Shown one piece after another: positions 35,172 to 44,177 of a stretch of DNA of 64,000 nucleotides. Position numbers and translations under genes: made by a program. Numbering within the stretch: the stretch's first letter is position 1; each line of letters starts with the position of its first letter. The stretch comes from Sulfitobacter sp. M05 (lineage in GTDB: Bacteria; Pseudomonadota; Alphaproteobacteria; Rhodobacterales; Rhodobacteraceae), in NCBI RefSeq assembly GCF_029285175.1, contig NZ_JABEDH010000004.1, positions 169,901-233,900 of the forward strand. Reading direction: 5' to 3'. The notes beneath the pieces are model-generated. The model was not told where the DNA came from and did no database searches. It was given only the letters and a program-made list of their open reading frames with translations.

Positions 35172-36257
35172 ATGGCAGAAAAGCTTAGTGGTTCCGTTGG
35201 CAAAGGCGGAAAAAACAACGCTGCAGATGTAGCAATCGTACAGAAGCTTCTGAACCCGTTCGCCGGGGAAGTAGGTTTTGCAAAACTCAAGACAGACGGG
35301 GCCAATACCAAGAAACTGGAGGCGGCGATCAGTGAATTTCAGACCAGTGTCTGTAAATTTCGGGCTGATGGTCGGGTGGATCCGGGTAAAAACACCATCA
35401 AGAAACTAAATGCCGGTGTGTCCAAAGCGAAATCAGAGAAAAAGGCGGAGGAAAAGAAAGAGGAGAAGGCCAAGGAAGACCAGCGCCAGAAAATGAAGAC
35501 CACGGTAAAAAAGCAGATGGAAGCACAGGCCAAGGCCCAGAACGTGCCGCCAACCATGTGGGAAAGTCTGTGGAGCGACATCGAGAAGAAGGCGGATAGT
35601 TTTTACGACACCTACATCGCCTCAGCGGAAAAGAAAGGCGATGCCCCCAGCAAAGTTGCGCCCAAGATTTCCGACATGTGTACCAAAGAGGTGATGACCG
35701 ACGTCAAGAAAGAGCTGAAGAAGATTGACACTGGCAAAACGCTGTATCCCGGCCGCGTCGAGGGTAAGGTTTCGGGAGTTAACAAAAAGATCATCGACAT
35801 TCTGACTGAGGTTTCATCGCATTACGAGGGGACAACCATCAAGGTTGTGTCGGGCCTGCGCAACAAAGCAGGACAGGCCAGTGCCATGTATAATGGCTGG
35901 GCCAAGCATCTGAATAAATACGGCAAGAACGGTGACATCTATTGGTTTGTCCGCCAGTCGAGGTATCAGGATTTATGGAAGGAACTGGATGATTTCCATG
36001 CGGCCAAGGACAAGGCCGGTTTTGTGAAATGTATGAAAGATAAGGCCCCGTGGGGGTCTGTCTCGCGACATATGACAGGGCAGGCGGTTGATATCTCGAC
36101 CTCGACTGACAAGAAGATCATCAAGGCTCTTGGTATGTGTATGCGCTATCTGGCCGAGACTGACGGCAATTCCGAGGGGATTAAGTGCCACCACTTTGAT
36201 GACAAGACCGGCTTAGTCTGGCCGATACCGGAAAGCGTGCGCAAGAAGTTTCCATAA
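35172..36257 (+). CDS. M15-type peptidase-like protein with peptidoglycan-binding-like N-terminus
   Basis: 361 residues from the ATG at 35172 (AAGGA ribosome site). Residues 1-75 resemble a peptidoglycan-binding domain (SGSVGKGGKNNAADVAIVQKLLN, AISEFQ, DGRVDPGKNTIKKLN). Residues about 80-130 are a lysine/glutamate-rich linker. The C-terminal part fits the D-Ala-D-Ala carboxypeptidase/M15 pattern: VVSGLRNKAGQAS, then SRHMTGQAVDIS with His300 and Asp307 as metal ligands and KCHH (340-341) as a candidate third ligand. No signal peptide or membrane helix is seen, unusual for a wall-active enzyme. A phage-like endolysin or type VI effector-like role is possible. Confidence 0.75.
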   Translation: MAEKLSGSVGKGGKNNAADVAIVQKLLNPFAGEVGFAKLKTDGANTKKLEAAISEFQTSVCKFRADGRVDPGKNTIKKLNAGVSKAKSEKKAEEKKEEKAKEDQRQKMKTTVKKQMEAQAKAQNVPPTMWESLWSDIEKKADSFYDTYIASAEKKGDAPSKVAPKISDMCTKEVMTDVKKELKKIDTGKTLYPGRVEGKVSGVNKKIIDILTEVSSHYEGTTIKVVSGLRNKAGQASAMYNGWAKHLNKYGKNGDIYWFVRQSRYQDLWKELDDFHAAKDKAGFVKCMKDKAPWGSVSRHMTGQAVDISTSTDKKIIKALGMCMRYLAETDGNSEGIKCHHFDDKTGLVWPIPESVRKKFP

Positions 36258-36286
36258 ATCGCAGCCATCCTGTGGTGTGTAGAACG

Positions 36287-36316
36287 AAAAAGGGCCAGCA
36301 AACGCTGGCCCTTTTT
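36287..36316. terminator. bidirectional rho-independent terminator
   Basis: AAAAA-GGGCCAGC, a four-base loop, then GCTGGCCC-TTTTT: a perfect 8-bp GC-rich stem with A and T runs on both sides. It lies between the convergent M15-type gene and the purine-importer binding-protein gene and can stop transcription from both. Confidence 0.93.
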
Positions 36317-36335
36317 GTTGTAACCGTCTGCCGGC

Positions 36336-37409
36336 TTACTGTGGGATATCGCCTTCGATACCTTCAACGTAAAAGTTCATGCCAGCCAATGTGCCGTCAT
36401 CCGCGGTGTCACCCTCTGCCAGAAACGGCGTGCCGTCCTGCTTGTTCAGCGGACCGGTAAAGGCGTGATAGGAACCGTCTGCCAGTGACGCTTTCAACGC
36501 CAGCGCTTCAGCTTTGACTTCGGCGGGCACCGCATCTGAAATCTCGCCAATGCCAACCATGCCGGCACCAATGCCGTCCCACGTGTTGCCGGTTGTCCAT
36601 GTGCCATCCATAACCGCCTTGGTGCGGGCGATGTAATAGGGTGCCCAGTCATCAATGATCGAAGAAACGCGCGGCTTGGGACCGTATTGCGCCATATCAG
36701 ATGCTTGACCAAAGGTGATCACGTTGCCGGCTTCCTGTGCTGCGGCCTGTGGTGCGGTGGAATCGGTGTGCTGCAAAACCACATCCGCGCCCTGTTCGAT
36801 CAGAACCTTGGCTGCGTCCGCTTCTTTGGCCGGATCAAACCATGTGTAGGCCCAGACGATCTTGAACTGCACGTCCGGGTTCACCTTGCGGGCGTGGATG
36901 AACGCCGAGTTGATGCCACGGATCACCTCGGGAATCGGATAGGATCCGATATAGCCGATGATGTTGGATTCCGTCATGGAGCCCGCGATGTGGCCCTGAA
37001 TGGCGCGACCTTCATAGAAACGCGCAGAATATGTCGCGACGTTTTCGGCCTGCTTATAGCCGGTTGCATGTTCGAATTTTACGTTCGGAAACTTTTTGGC
37101 GACGTTGATGGTCGGGTCCATGTACCCGAAAGAGGTGGTGAAGATCAGATCGGCACCGTCCAGCGCCATCTGCGTCATCACGCGCTCTGAATCGGGGCCT
37201 TCCGCCACGGATTCCACGTAAACGGTTTCAACCTTGTCACCGAACTCTGCTTCGACGGCCAACCGTCCTTTGTCGTGTTCATGGGTCCAGCCGCCATCGC
37301 CGATCGGACCGACATATACAAAGCCGACTTTGGTTTTATCTTCGGCCATCGCTGTGGTGGCCAGACCCAGTGCCATGGCGGCTCCGGTCAGGAGTTTGGT
37401 GAGTGTCAT
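36336..37409 (-). CDS. BMP-family ABC transporter substrate-binding protein (nucleoside/purine type)
   Basis: 357 residues from the ATG at 37409 (GGGGA ribosome site) with a Sec signal peptide (MTLTKLLTGAAMALGLATTAMA). The basic membrane protein family pattern is clear: GFVYVGPIGDGGWTHEHDKG, ADLIFTTSFGYMDPT, NIIGYIGSYPIPEVIRGINSF-type region and GADVVLQHTDSTAPQAAAQE. Members bind nucleosides or purine bases in the periplasm. It is the last gene of a run that begins with xanthine dehydrogenase, which points to purine uptake. Confidence 0.9.
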   Translation of the reverse strand: MTLTKLLTGAAMALGLATTAMAEDKTKVGFVYVGPIGDGGWTHEHDKGRLAVEAEFGDKVETVYVESVAEGPDSERVMTQMALDGADLIFTTSFGYMDPTINVAKKFPNVKFEHATGYKQAENVATYSARFYEGRAIQGHIAGSMTESNIIGYIGSYPIPEVIRGINSAFIHARKVNPDVQFKIVWAYTWFDPAKEADAAKVLIEQGADVVLQHTDSTAPQAAAQEAGNVITFGQASDMAQYGPKPRVSSIIDDWAPYYIARTKAVMDGTWTTGNTWDGIGAGMVGIGEISDAVPAEVKAEALALKASLADGSYHAFTGPLNKQDGTPFLAEGDTADDGTLAGMNFYVEGIEGDIPQ

Positions 37410-37457
37410 AGTGTTCCCCAGTTGTTTCACCCTTGGCGGGTGTTTGCAGATTGGCCT

Positions 37458-38378
37458 CTAGGAAGAGGCATGGAAAGTGCGGCCAAGACAGGCCGGTGCG
37501 GCCGACTTGTCGCGTGACAGGATCACCAGAACGATGATCGTGATCAGATAGGGCGACATTGCCAGATACTCTACCGGAATGGCAACGCCTGCGCCCTGAA
37601 GATTCAGCTGCAATTGGGTGATGCCGCCAAAAAGATAGGCACCCAGTAGCAGCCGCCACGGCTTCCAGCTGGCGAATACCACCAGCGCAAGGGCGATCCA
37701 GCCAACCCCGGCAGTCATCCCCTCGGTCCATTGCGGCACGCGGATCAAGCTGATGTAGGCCCCGCCGATCCCGGCGCAGGCCCCGCCGAACATAATCGCC
37801 AGCGTGCGGATGCGCACGACCTTATAGCCAAGCGCATGGGCTGCATCATGGCTTTCGCCCACCGCCCGCAGGATCAGCCCCGCGCGGGTGAATTTCAGCA
37901 CCGCCCAGGTTGCCGCCACCAAGGCGATGCCAAGGTAAAGGATGATATCATGGGTAAGCAGGATCGGCCCGATCACAGGAATATCCGCCAGCGGGCCAAA
38001 GTTGATGTCATTCAGGCGCGGCGGTTTGATACCGACATAGGACTGTCCCAAGAGTGCCGACAGCCCCAGACCAAACAGCGTCAGGGCAAGGCCCGAAGCC
38101 ACCTGATTGGCCAGTGTGATCTGGGTGAGAAAGGCAAATAACAGGCTGAGCAGCGCACCCCCTAAAGCTGCCGCAGCAAAGCCCAAGATGGGCGACCCGG
38201 TTTCCACGGCGGTGGCAAAACCACAGATCGCACCGGTGATCATCATTCCCTCAACGCCAAGGTTCAGGGTGCCGGATTTTTCGACCACCAGTTCGCCGAT
38301 GGCGGCAAAGATCAGGGGCGTCGCCGCCACAAGAAAGCCTGCAACAAAGAGGACAGGATTGATTGCGGAAAGATCCAT
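37458..38378 (-). CDS. nucleoside/purine-type ABC transporter permease (second)
   Basis: 306 residues with eight or more hydrophobic segments and the branched-chain/BMP-type permease signature (VEKSGTLNLGVEGMMITGAICGFATAV, near residue 35). It overlaps the other permease gene by one base (TAATG arrangement). It resembles the YufQ/NupQ and RbsC-type permeases and forms the channel with the neighbouring permease. Confidence 0.9.
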   Translation of the reverse strand: MDLSAINPVLFVAGFLVAATPLIFAAIGELVVEKSGTLNLGVEGMMITGAICGFATAVETGSPILGFAAAALGGALLSLLFAFLTQITLANQVASGLALTLFGLGLSALLGQSYVGIKPPRLNDINFGPLADIPVIGPILLTHDIILYLGIALVAATWAVLKFTRAGLILRAVGESHDAAHALGYKVVRIRTLAIMFGGACAGIGGAYISLIRVPQWTEGMTAGVGWIALALVVFASWKPWRLLLGAYLFGGITQLQLNLQGAGVAIPVEYLAMSPYLITIIVLVILSRDKSAAPACLGRTFHASS

Positions 38379-39460
38379 TACGCCACCTCTGTCCGGCCAA
38401 AGCGCAGCCGGTAATTTGTGAACATATCCAGTGCCAGAAGGAAAAACAAAAGCATCCCCTGAAACACCTGAATGGCGGCAGCGGGCAGGCCCAGCTGGCT
38501 TTGCGCGATGTCACCACCGATATAGGTCAGCGCCATCAAGAGGCCTGCCAGCAAAATGCCAATGGGATGCAAGCGGCCCAGAAAGGCAACGATGATGGCG
38601 GTGAACCCGTAGCCTACATTGAAATCAATCGTGACCTGACCGGCAGGGCCGGAGACTTCGAACATCCCTGCCAGACCGGCCAACAGCCCTGATGTCCCCA
38701 GACAGAACAACACCAGCCGCGTTGGATTCACGCCCGAGAATTTGGCGGCACGCGGGGCCTCTCCGGTTACCCGAATGGCAAAACCCAGCCGGTGCTTGCT
38801 GAGTAGAACATAGGCGAAGATCACTGCAATCATCGCGGCAACCACACCCCAATGCATACCGGAGCCTTCGATCAGGTCAGCGTTAAACGCGCTTTCATAT
38901 TGTTGCAGGTTGCGTGACCCCGGAAAACCGAAGCCTTCAGGGTTTTTCAATAACCCCAAAGACATAGATGCCAGAAACTGCTCTGCTACATAAACCAGCA
39001 TCAGCGACACCAGAATTTCATTGGTGCCGAACTTCACTTTCAGCAGGGCCGGGATCATCGCCCAGACCCATCCGCCAAACGCGCCGGCAAGCACCATCAG
39101 CGGAAAGATATAGTGGCCCTCGGCCGGATAAAACGCCAGCCCAACGCCTGCGCCAAACAGGGCACCCATGATGTATTGGCCTTCCGCCCCGATATTCCAG
39201 ATGCCGGCCTTGAACCCCAGCGAAAGCCCGATGGCAATCAACACCAAAGGTGCGCCTTTGATCATCAGCTGCGGGCGATAGAAAAACGAAAACTCGCCAA
39301 ACAACGGTTCCCAGAAAATCGTCTTGATCGCCAATAGCGGTTCTTTGCCCAGAGCCATAAACAACAGCCCGCCAAAAAACATCGTCGCAATAACCGCCAA
39401 CACCGGCGTTGCCAGCGAAAATGCACGGCTCGGCTGCGGGCGCTTTTCCAAGCGTATCAA
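38378..39460 (-). CDS. nucleoside/purine-type ABC transporter permease (first)
   Basis: 360 residues with about nine membrane helices and the matching permease signature GFKAGIWNIGAEGQYIMGALFGAGVGL. It resembles YufP/NupP. It starts 48 bases after the ATPase gene and is followed with overlap by the second permease. The arrangement ATPase, permease, permease, binding protein is the standard order of BMP-type nucleoside importers. Confidence 0.9.
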   Translation of the reverse strand: MIRLEKRPQPSRAFSLATPVLAVIATMFFGGLLFMALGKEPLLAIKTIFWEPLFGEFSFFYRPQLMIKGAPLVLIAIGLSLGFKAGIWNIGAEGQYIMGALFGAGVGLAFYPAEGHYIFPLMVLAGAFGGWVWAMIPALLKVKFGTNEILVSLMLVYVAEQFLASMSLGLLKNPEGFGFPGSRNLQQYESAFNADLIEGSGMHWGVVAAMIAVIFAYVLLSKHRLGFAIRVTGEAPRAAKFSGVNPTRLVLFCLGTSGLLAGLAGMFEVSGPAGQVTIDFNVGYGFTAIIVAFLGRLHPIGILLAGLLMALTYIGGDIAQSQLGLPAAAIQVFQGMLLFFLLALDMFTNYRLRFGRTEVA

Positions 39461-39508
39461 GTGCTGTCTCCCATCTTCATCTTGCCCTTAAACTCACGGC
39501 GTTCCAGA

Positions 39509-41029
39509 TCACACATGCGCAACCTCCATCCCATGTGCGCCCCCCATCATCAATCCGATCTCTTCCACGGTCAGCCCCTGTGCGGGACGCGGCTCTGACA
39601 AGCGGCCTTCGTTCAGGGCGGCAAAACGGTCTGAAATCTCCATCAACTCATCAAGGTCCTGCGAGATCACCACCAAGGCGGTGCCGTTCTGCGCCAGATC
39701 CAGCAATGACTGACGGATTGACGCCGCCGCCGAGGCATCAACACCCCATGTCGGCTGGTTCACGACCAAGAGGTCAGGCCGCTGTAAAACCTCACGGCCA
39801 ATCACGAATTTCTGCAAATTTCCGCCTGAAAGCGAGCGCGCCGCATTTGACGGGCCGGGGGTGCGGACATCAAAGGTTTCGATGATCTTTTCGGCAAAGC
39901 CACGCGCCTTGCCCCAATTCAGGATGCCGCCGCTTTCCAGCCCTTCGCGGGCGGCGGCGGTCAGCATCGCGTTCTCGGTCAGCGACATATCCGGGGCGGC
40001 AGCATGACCCAGCCGTTCCTCGGGGGCGCTCAGGATGCCCATGGCACGGCGCGGAGTTGGCCCCAACAGGCCGATATTCTGACCCTCGAAGCGGATCATG
40101 CCGGGGGTGCTGAGCATTTCTCCCGACAGCGCAGCAAGCAATTCGTCCTGCCCATTGCCCGCAACCCCGCCGATGCCCAGAACTTCGCCACGCCGGACTT
40201 CGACAGAAATGCCGCGCAGCGGCATACCAAAGGCATTGGGAGAACTTACGGACAGGTTTGCCAGTTCCAGCACCACCTCGCCGGGGGATTTTCCGGCCCG
40301 GGTTGGTGTCTGCAACAGCTTGCCAACCATCATCTCTGCCATGTCTCGGGCTGATGTTTCGGCTGGTGTGCAATGGCCTACAACCTTGCCAAGCCGCAGA
40401 ATGGTCGCGCTGTCACAGAGTGCGCGGATCTCCTCAAGCTTGTGTGAGATATAGAGGATCGCGGTGCCCTCGGCGCTCAGCTTGCGCAGGGTCTTAAACA
40501 GGATTTCAACCTCTTGTGGGGTCAGTACGGATGTCGGTTCATCCATGATCAACAGCTTGGGTTGTTGCAGCAAACAGCGAATAATTTCAACGCGCTGGCG
40601 TTCCCCCGCGGAGAGGTCGCCGACCACACGATCAGGGGCCAGCGGCAGGCCGTAGGTATCGGAGACGTCGCGAATTTGCTGGCTGAGGGCACCCATCTTG
40701 GGGGCGTCTTCCATGCCCAATGCGATGTTCTCGGCCACGCTCAGCGCGTCGAACAAGGAGAAATGCTGAAACACCATCCCGACTCCAGAAGCACGCGCCG
40801 CACGCGGTTCGGAAGGGGTGAAAGGCGCGCCGAACATATGCATCGTGCCCGCGTCGGGTTTCACCAGTCCGTAAATCATTTTGACCAATGTTGATTTGCC
40901 GGCCCCGTTCTCCCCAAGCAGGGCATGGACCTCGCCGGGTGCGATGCTCAACGACACATCGTCATTGGCGATCACGCCGGGATAGGCTTTGGTCAGCCCC
41001 GAAAGGTCAAGAAGCGGCGTGTCGGTCAT
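39509..41029 (-). CDS. nucleoside/purine-type ABC transporter double ATP-binding protein
   Basis: 506 residues with two ABC modules, as in RbsA/YufO. Module one has Walker A GENGAGKSTLV, signature LSAGERQRVEI and Walker B LLIMDEPTSVL. Module two is partly degenerate as usual: the Walker A region reads GGVAGNGQDEL, with signature LSGGNLQKFVIGRE and Walker B LLVVNQPTWGVD, where D is replaced by N. The start overlaps xdhC by four bases, coupling the importer to the dehydrogenase genes. Confidence 0.9.
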   Translation of the reverse strand: MTDTPLLDLSGLTKAYPGVIANDDVSLSIAPGEVHALLGENGAGKSTLVKMIYGLVKPDAGTMHMFGAPFTPSEPRAARASGVGMVFQHFSLFDALSVAENIALGMEDAPKMGALSQQIRDVSDTYGLPLAPDRVVGDLSAGERQRVEIIRCLLQQPKLLIMDEPTSVLTPQEVEILFKTLRKLSAEGTAILYISHKLEEIRALCDSATILRLGKVVGHCTPAETSARDMAEMMVGKLLQTPTRAGKSPGEVVLELANLSVSSPNAFGMPLRGISVEVRRGEVLGIGGVAGNGQDELLAALSGEMLSTPGMIRFEGQNIGLLGPTPRRAMGILSAPEERLGHAAAPDMSLTENAMLTAAAREGLESGGILNWGKARGFAEKIIETFDVRTPGPSNAARSLSGGNLQKFVIGREVLQRPDLLVVNQPTWGVDASAAASIRQSLLDLAQNGTALVVISQDLDELMEISDRFAALNEGRLSEPRPAQGLTVEEIGLMMGGAHGMEVAHV

Positions 41030-41790
41030 AAGTGGGCCTCGGGTTGGGGCAAAGCGAGCAGGTCGGCAACAACCCCTTTTGCAATCTGGTCGGGTGATTT
41101 GCCAAGGCGTTTGTCGCCAATGGGGCAGGTGATGGGCGCAGGGTCAAGCCCTGTTGCGGCCAGTCGCTTGCGAAAACGGGCCCATTTTGTTGCCGAACCG
41201 ATCAGCCCGATGCTGGCTGCGCCCCGTCTGAGCAGGGCTGCGCAAAGCGCAAGGTCGATGTCATGCGCATAGGTGAATATCAGGTGATGCGCGTCTTGCG
41301 GGGCGTGGGGGGCAAGGCGCGGCATATCCGCTGTGGGCAGTGCGCTGACATGTTTCGGAACCTGCGTGGGAAAGCGGTCTGTCGCGCTGTCGATCCATTG
41401 GATGTCAAAGGCCTGTGGCGGGGCGGCGCGCACCACGGCGCGTCCCACATGGCCAGCCCCCCAAAGCCAAAGTTTTTGTGGCACCGTTGGCAGGCCAGCC
41501 AGTGGCCAGTCAACCGCCGACATTTCGTCAGTTTGGCGTGGTTCATCCGTGTATTGCAGGGTCACAACCCCGCCACAGCATTGGCCAAGATTGGGGCCCA
41601 ACGGCAGGGTTTCACTGTGCCGCGTCTGTCCGTTCCCCAGCATCTTCCGGGCGGTTGCGATGGCCTGATACTCCAGCGTGCCGCCCCCGATGGTGCCGGC
41701 AATGCCCTGCGCTGTCACCTGCATTGCGGTGCCCGGATCACGCGGGACAGAACCGCGTGTTTCGGTGATTTCAACCCAAAGCGCCGTCAT
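41026..41790 (-). CDS. xdhC: xanthine dehydrogenase accessory protein XdhC
   Basis: 254 residues. The N-terminal XdhC/CoxI domain shows ETRGSVPRDPGTAMQVT and TIGGGTLEYQAI, and the C-terminal Rossmann-like domain shows LWLWGAGHVGRAVVRA. XdhC binds molybdenum cofactor, assists its sulfuration and delivers it to the XdhB subunit. It overlaps xdhB and the ABC ATPase gene by four bases each, so it sits within one coupled operon. Confidence 0.93.
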   Translation of the reverse strand: MTALWVEITETRGSVPRDPGTAMQVTAQGIAGTIGGGTLEYQAIATARKMLGNGQTRHSETLPLGPNLGQCCGGVVTLQYTDEPRQTDEMSAVDWPLAGLPTVPQKLWLWGAGHVGRAVVRAAPPQAFDIQWIDSATDRFPTQVPKHVSALPTADMPRLAPHAPQDAHHLIFTYAHDIDLALCAALLRRGAASIGLIGSATKWARFRKRLAATGLDPAPITCPIGDKRLGKSPDQIAKGVVADLLALPQPEAHL

Positions 41791-44177
41791 GCGCGGGCGC
41801 GCCCAATTGCGGCCAGCACTTCTTCGGCTGTGGCGGGCGCTTGCAAGTCACCATAGGTGCTGCCACAGGCCGAGACGGCATCCGCAAGCGCCATGAAAGC
41901 GGCGATGCCCAGCATGAACGGCGGTTCGCCCACGGCTTTGGACCGATAAATCGTTTGCGCCGGGTTTGGTTTGTCCCAAAGTGCGACGTTAAAGATATCG
42001 GGCCGGTCCGAACAGGCGGGAATTTTGTAGGTTGAAGGAGCATGTGTTTTCAACTGGCCCAGATCGTCCCAGACCAGTTCCTCGGTGGTTAGCCATCCCG
42101 CACCCTGAACATAGCCGCCTTCAATCTGGCCGATATCAAGCGCGGGGTTCAGGGATGCGCCGGCGTCGTGCAGGATGTCAGTGCGCAGAATGCGGTTTTC
42201 ACCGGTCAGCGTGTCGATGACAACTTCGGTGCAGGCTGCACCATAAGCAAAATAGAAAAACGGTCGCCCCTTTCCCGCGATGCGGTCCCATTGGATATCC
42301 GGGGTCTTGTAGAACCCGGTGGCCGACAGGGAGATGCGGTTTTCATAGGCCGAGGCGGCAGCTTGGGCAAAGGTCAGTGTTTCTGCGCCAACCTTTACCA
42401 TGCCATCGACAAAGGTAATGTCTTTGGTTTTGAATTTTTCGCCAAGGTGGGCCTCTATCCGTGCGCGGATTTCATCGCAGGCGTTTTGCACTGCCATGCC
42501 GTTCAGATCCGTGCCAGACGAGGCGGCTGTGGCCGAAGTATTGGGCACTTTTGCGGTATCCGTGGCAGTGATCTTGATGGCGTCAACCGGCACACCGAAA
42601 CGGCTGGCCGCAACCTGGGCAATTTTCTGGAACAACCCCTGGCCCATTTCAGTGCCGCCGTGGTTCAGGTGGATCGAACCGTCCTGATAGACATGTACCA
42701 AAGCACCGGCTTGGTTCAGGTGGGTAAGGGTGAAGGAAATACCGAATTTCACCGGTGTCAGGGCAATGCCGCGTTTCAGGATCGGGTTTTCCGCGTTCCA
42801 TGCCGCGATGGACCGGCGGCGCCCCTCATAATCGCAACCGGTCGCAAGTTGGTCGGTCAGGGCGTTGATGATGCAATCGGTAACGGGCTGGTTATAGGGG
42901 GTGGTTTGTAGGCCGTCGGGGGCTGAGGGCAGGGCCATCGGGTGCGGTTTGTCTGCGCCGCGGGACGCATTGTCGGCATCGGTGTTCGAGGGGGGGGCGA
43001 CAGGGGCCGTGGCAGGTGTTTCGACATCCGCGATCAGATCAGCGTAGTAGTTCCTGCGGCGCACGCTCAGCGGATCAAGCGACAGATGCTGCGCGACATG
43101 ATCCATGATCTTCTCAATTCCCACCACACCCTGCGGCCCGCCGAACCCACGAAAGGCGGTGGCGGATTGCATGTTGGTTTTCAGCCGGTGCGAGGTGATG
43201 CGGATGTCGGTCAAATGATAGGCATTGTCTGCGTGCAGCATGGCGCGGTCGGCAACCGGCAGCGAAAGATCCTGCGCCCAGCCGCAGCGGGTGTAATGGG
43301 TCAGGTCCAGCGCCGTGATGCGCCCGTCGGGGTCAAAGCCCACGGTATAGTCGATGCGGAAGTCATGTCGTTTGCCGGTGATGATCATGTCGTCATCGCG
43401 GTCATAGCGCATTTTGCAGGGACGTTGGGTGCGTGCTGCGGCCACAGCGCAGGCAACAGCTAGCGCGTTGCCCTGACTTTCCTTGCCGCCGAAACCGCCG
43501 CCCATGCGGCGGGTTTCCACCCGAACAGCGTGCATCGGCTTGCCAATGGCATGGGCGACCTTGTGTTGGATTTCGGTCGGGTGTTGAGTAGATGAATGCA
43601 CCAGCATGTCGCCGCCTTCCAGCGGCAGAACAAGGGCGGCTTGCCCCTCAAGGTAAAAATGCTCCTGCCCGCCCATGGCGATCCGGCCACTCAGCCTATG
43701 CGTCGCAGCAGAGAGTGCGGTTTCAGTATCCCCTTTTTGATAGATGCGCGGGCCATCCTCGAACCTCGAATTGGCAGCAAGCGCATCTTCGATGGTCAGG
43801 ATCGGTCTGGCCTCGGTGATGTTAACTTCAGCCAAGTTCGCGGCCCGTCGCGCCGCAAGATGCGAGGTTGCGATGACAAGGAAAACGGGCTGGCCCACAT
43901 GGTGGACCGATGTCTTGGCCAACAGGGGCTCGTCGTGATTTGAAGGCGAGACATCGCAATCATGCGGCAGGTCGGTGTCGGTAAGGACGTCAATCACACC
44001 GGGCGCGTTTCTGACCGGATCAAGGTTCAGCGCTGTGATCGTGCCGGCGGCATGTGTGCTGGTGCCAAAGGCAAGGTGCAGCGTCCCCGTTGGTGTCGGG
44101 ATATCATCGGTGTAGCGGGCCGTGCCGGTGACATGCAGGCGCGCGGCGTCATGCGGCAGGGGTTTGGCAATGCTCAT
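41787..44177 (-). CDS. xdhB: xanthine dehydrogenase, molybdopterin-binding subunit
   Basis: 796 residues, normal for bacterial XdhB. It shows the aldehyde oxidase/xanthine dehydrogenase a/b hammerhead domain ([21 protein letters not shown]) and the molybdopterin-binding blocks ([42 protein letters not shown]). The active-site Glu region is at the C-terminus ([19 protein letters not shown]). It hydroxylates hypoxanthine and xanthine to urate with the XdhA subunit in the cytoplasm. It contains a low-complexity Pro/Asp/Asn stretch near residues 385-400. Confidence 0.94.
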   Translation of the reverse strand: MSIAKPLPHDAARLHVTGTARYTDDIPTPTGTLHLAFGTSTHAAGTITALNLDPVRNAPGVIDVLTDTDLPHDCDVSPSNHDEPLLAKTSVHHVGQPVFLVIATSHLAARRAANLAEVNITEARPILTIEDALAANSRFEDGPRIYQKGDTETALSAATHRLSGRIAMGGQEHFYLEGQAALVLPLEGGDMLVHSSTQHPTEIQHKVAHAIGKPMHAVRVETRRMGGGFGGKESQGNALAVACAVAAARTQRPCKMRYDRDDDMIITGKRHDFRIDYTVGFDPDGRITALDLTHYTRCGWAQDLSLPVADRAMLHADNAYHLTDIRITSHRLKTNMQSATAFRGFGGPQGVVGIEKIMDHVAQHLSLDPLSVRRRNYYADLIADVETPATAPVAPPSNTDADNASRGADKPHPMALPSAPDGLQTTPYNQPVTDCIINALTDQLATGCDYEGRRRSIAAWNAENPILKRGIALTPVKFGISFTLTHLNQAGALVHVYQDGSIHLNHGGTEMGQGLFQKIAQVAASRFGVPVDAIKITATDTAKVPNTSATAASSGTDLNGMAVQNACDEIRARIEAHLGEKFKTKDITFVDGMVKVGAETLTFAQAAASAYENRISLSATGFYKTPDIQWDRIAGKGRPFFYFAYGAACTEVVIDTLTGENRILRTDILHDAGASLNPALDIGQIEGGYVQGAGWLTTEELVWDDLGQLKTHAPSTYKIPACSDRPDIFNVALWDKPNPAQTIYRSKAVGEPPFMLGIAAFMALADAVSACGSTYGDLQAPATAEEVLAAIGRARA

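Noticed and set aside
39509..41029. Inactivated second ATPase module (N in place of D in Walker B, altered Walker A) as a mutation
   Set aside because: Degenerate second modules are usual in RbsA/YufO-type double ATPases, so this is normal for the family.
42168..42911. 247-codon plus-strand frame inside xdhB
   Set aside because: Shadow frame of a GC-rich gene with complete molybdopterin subunit motifs on the other strand.
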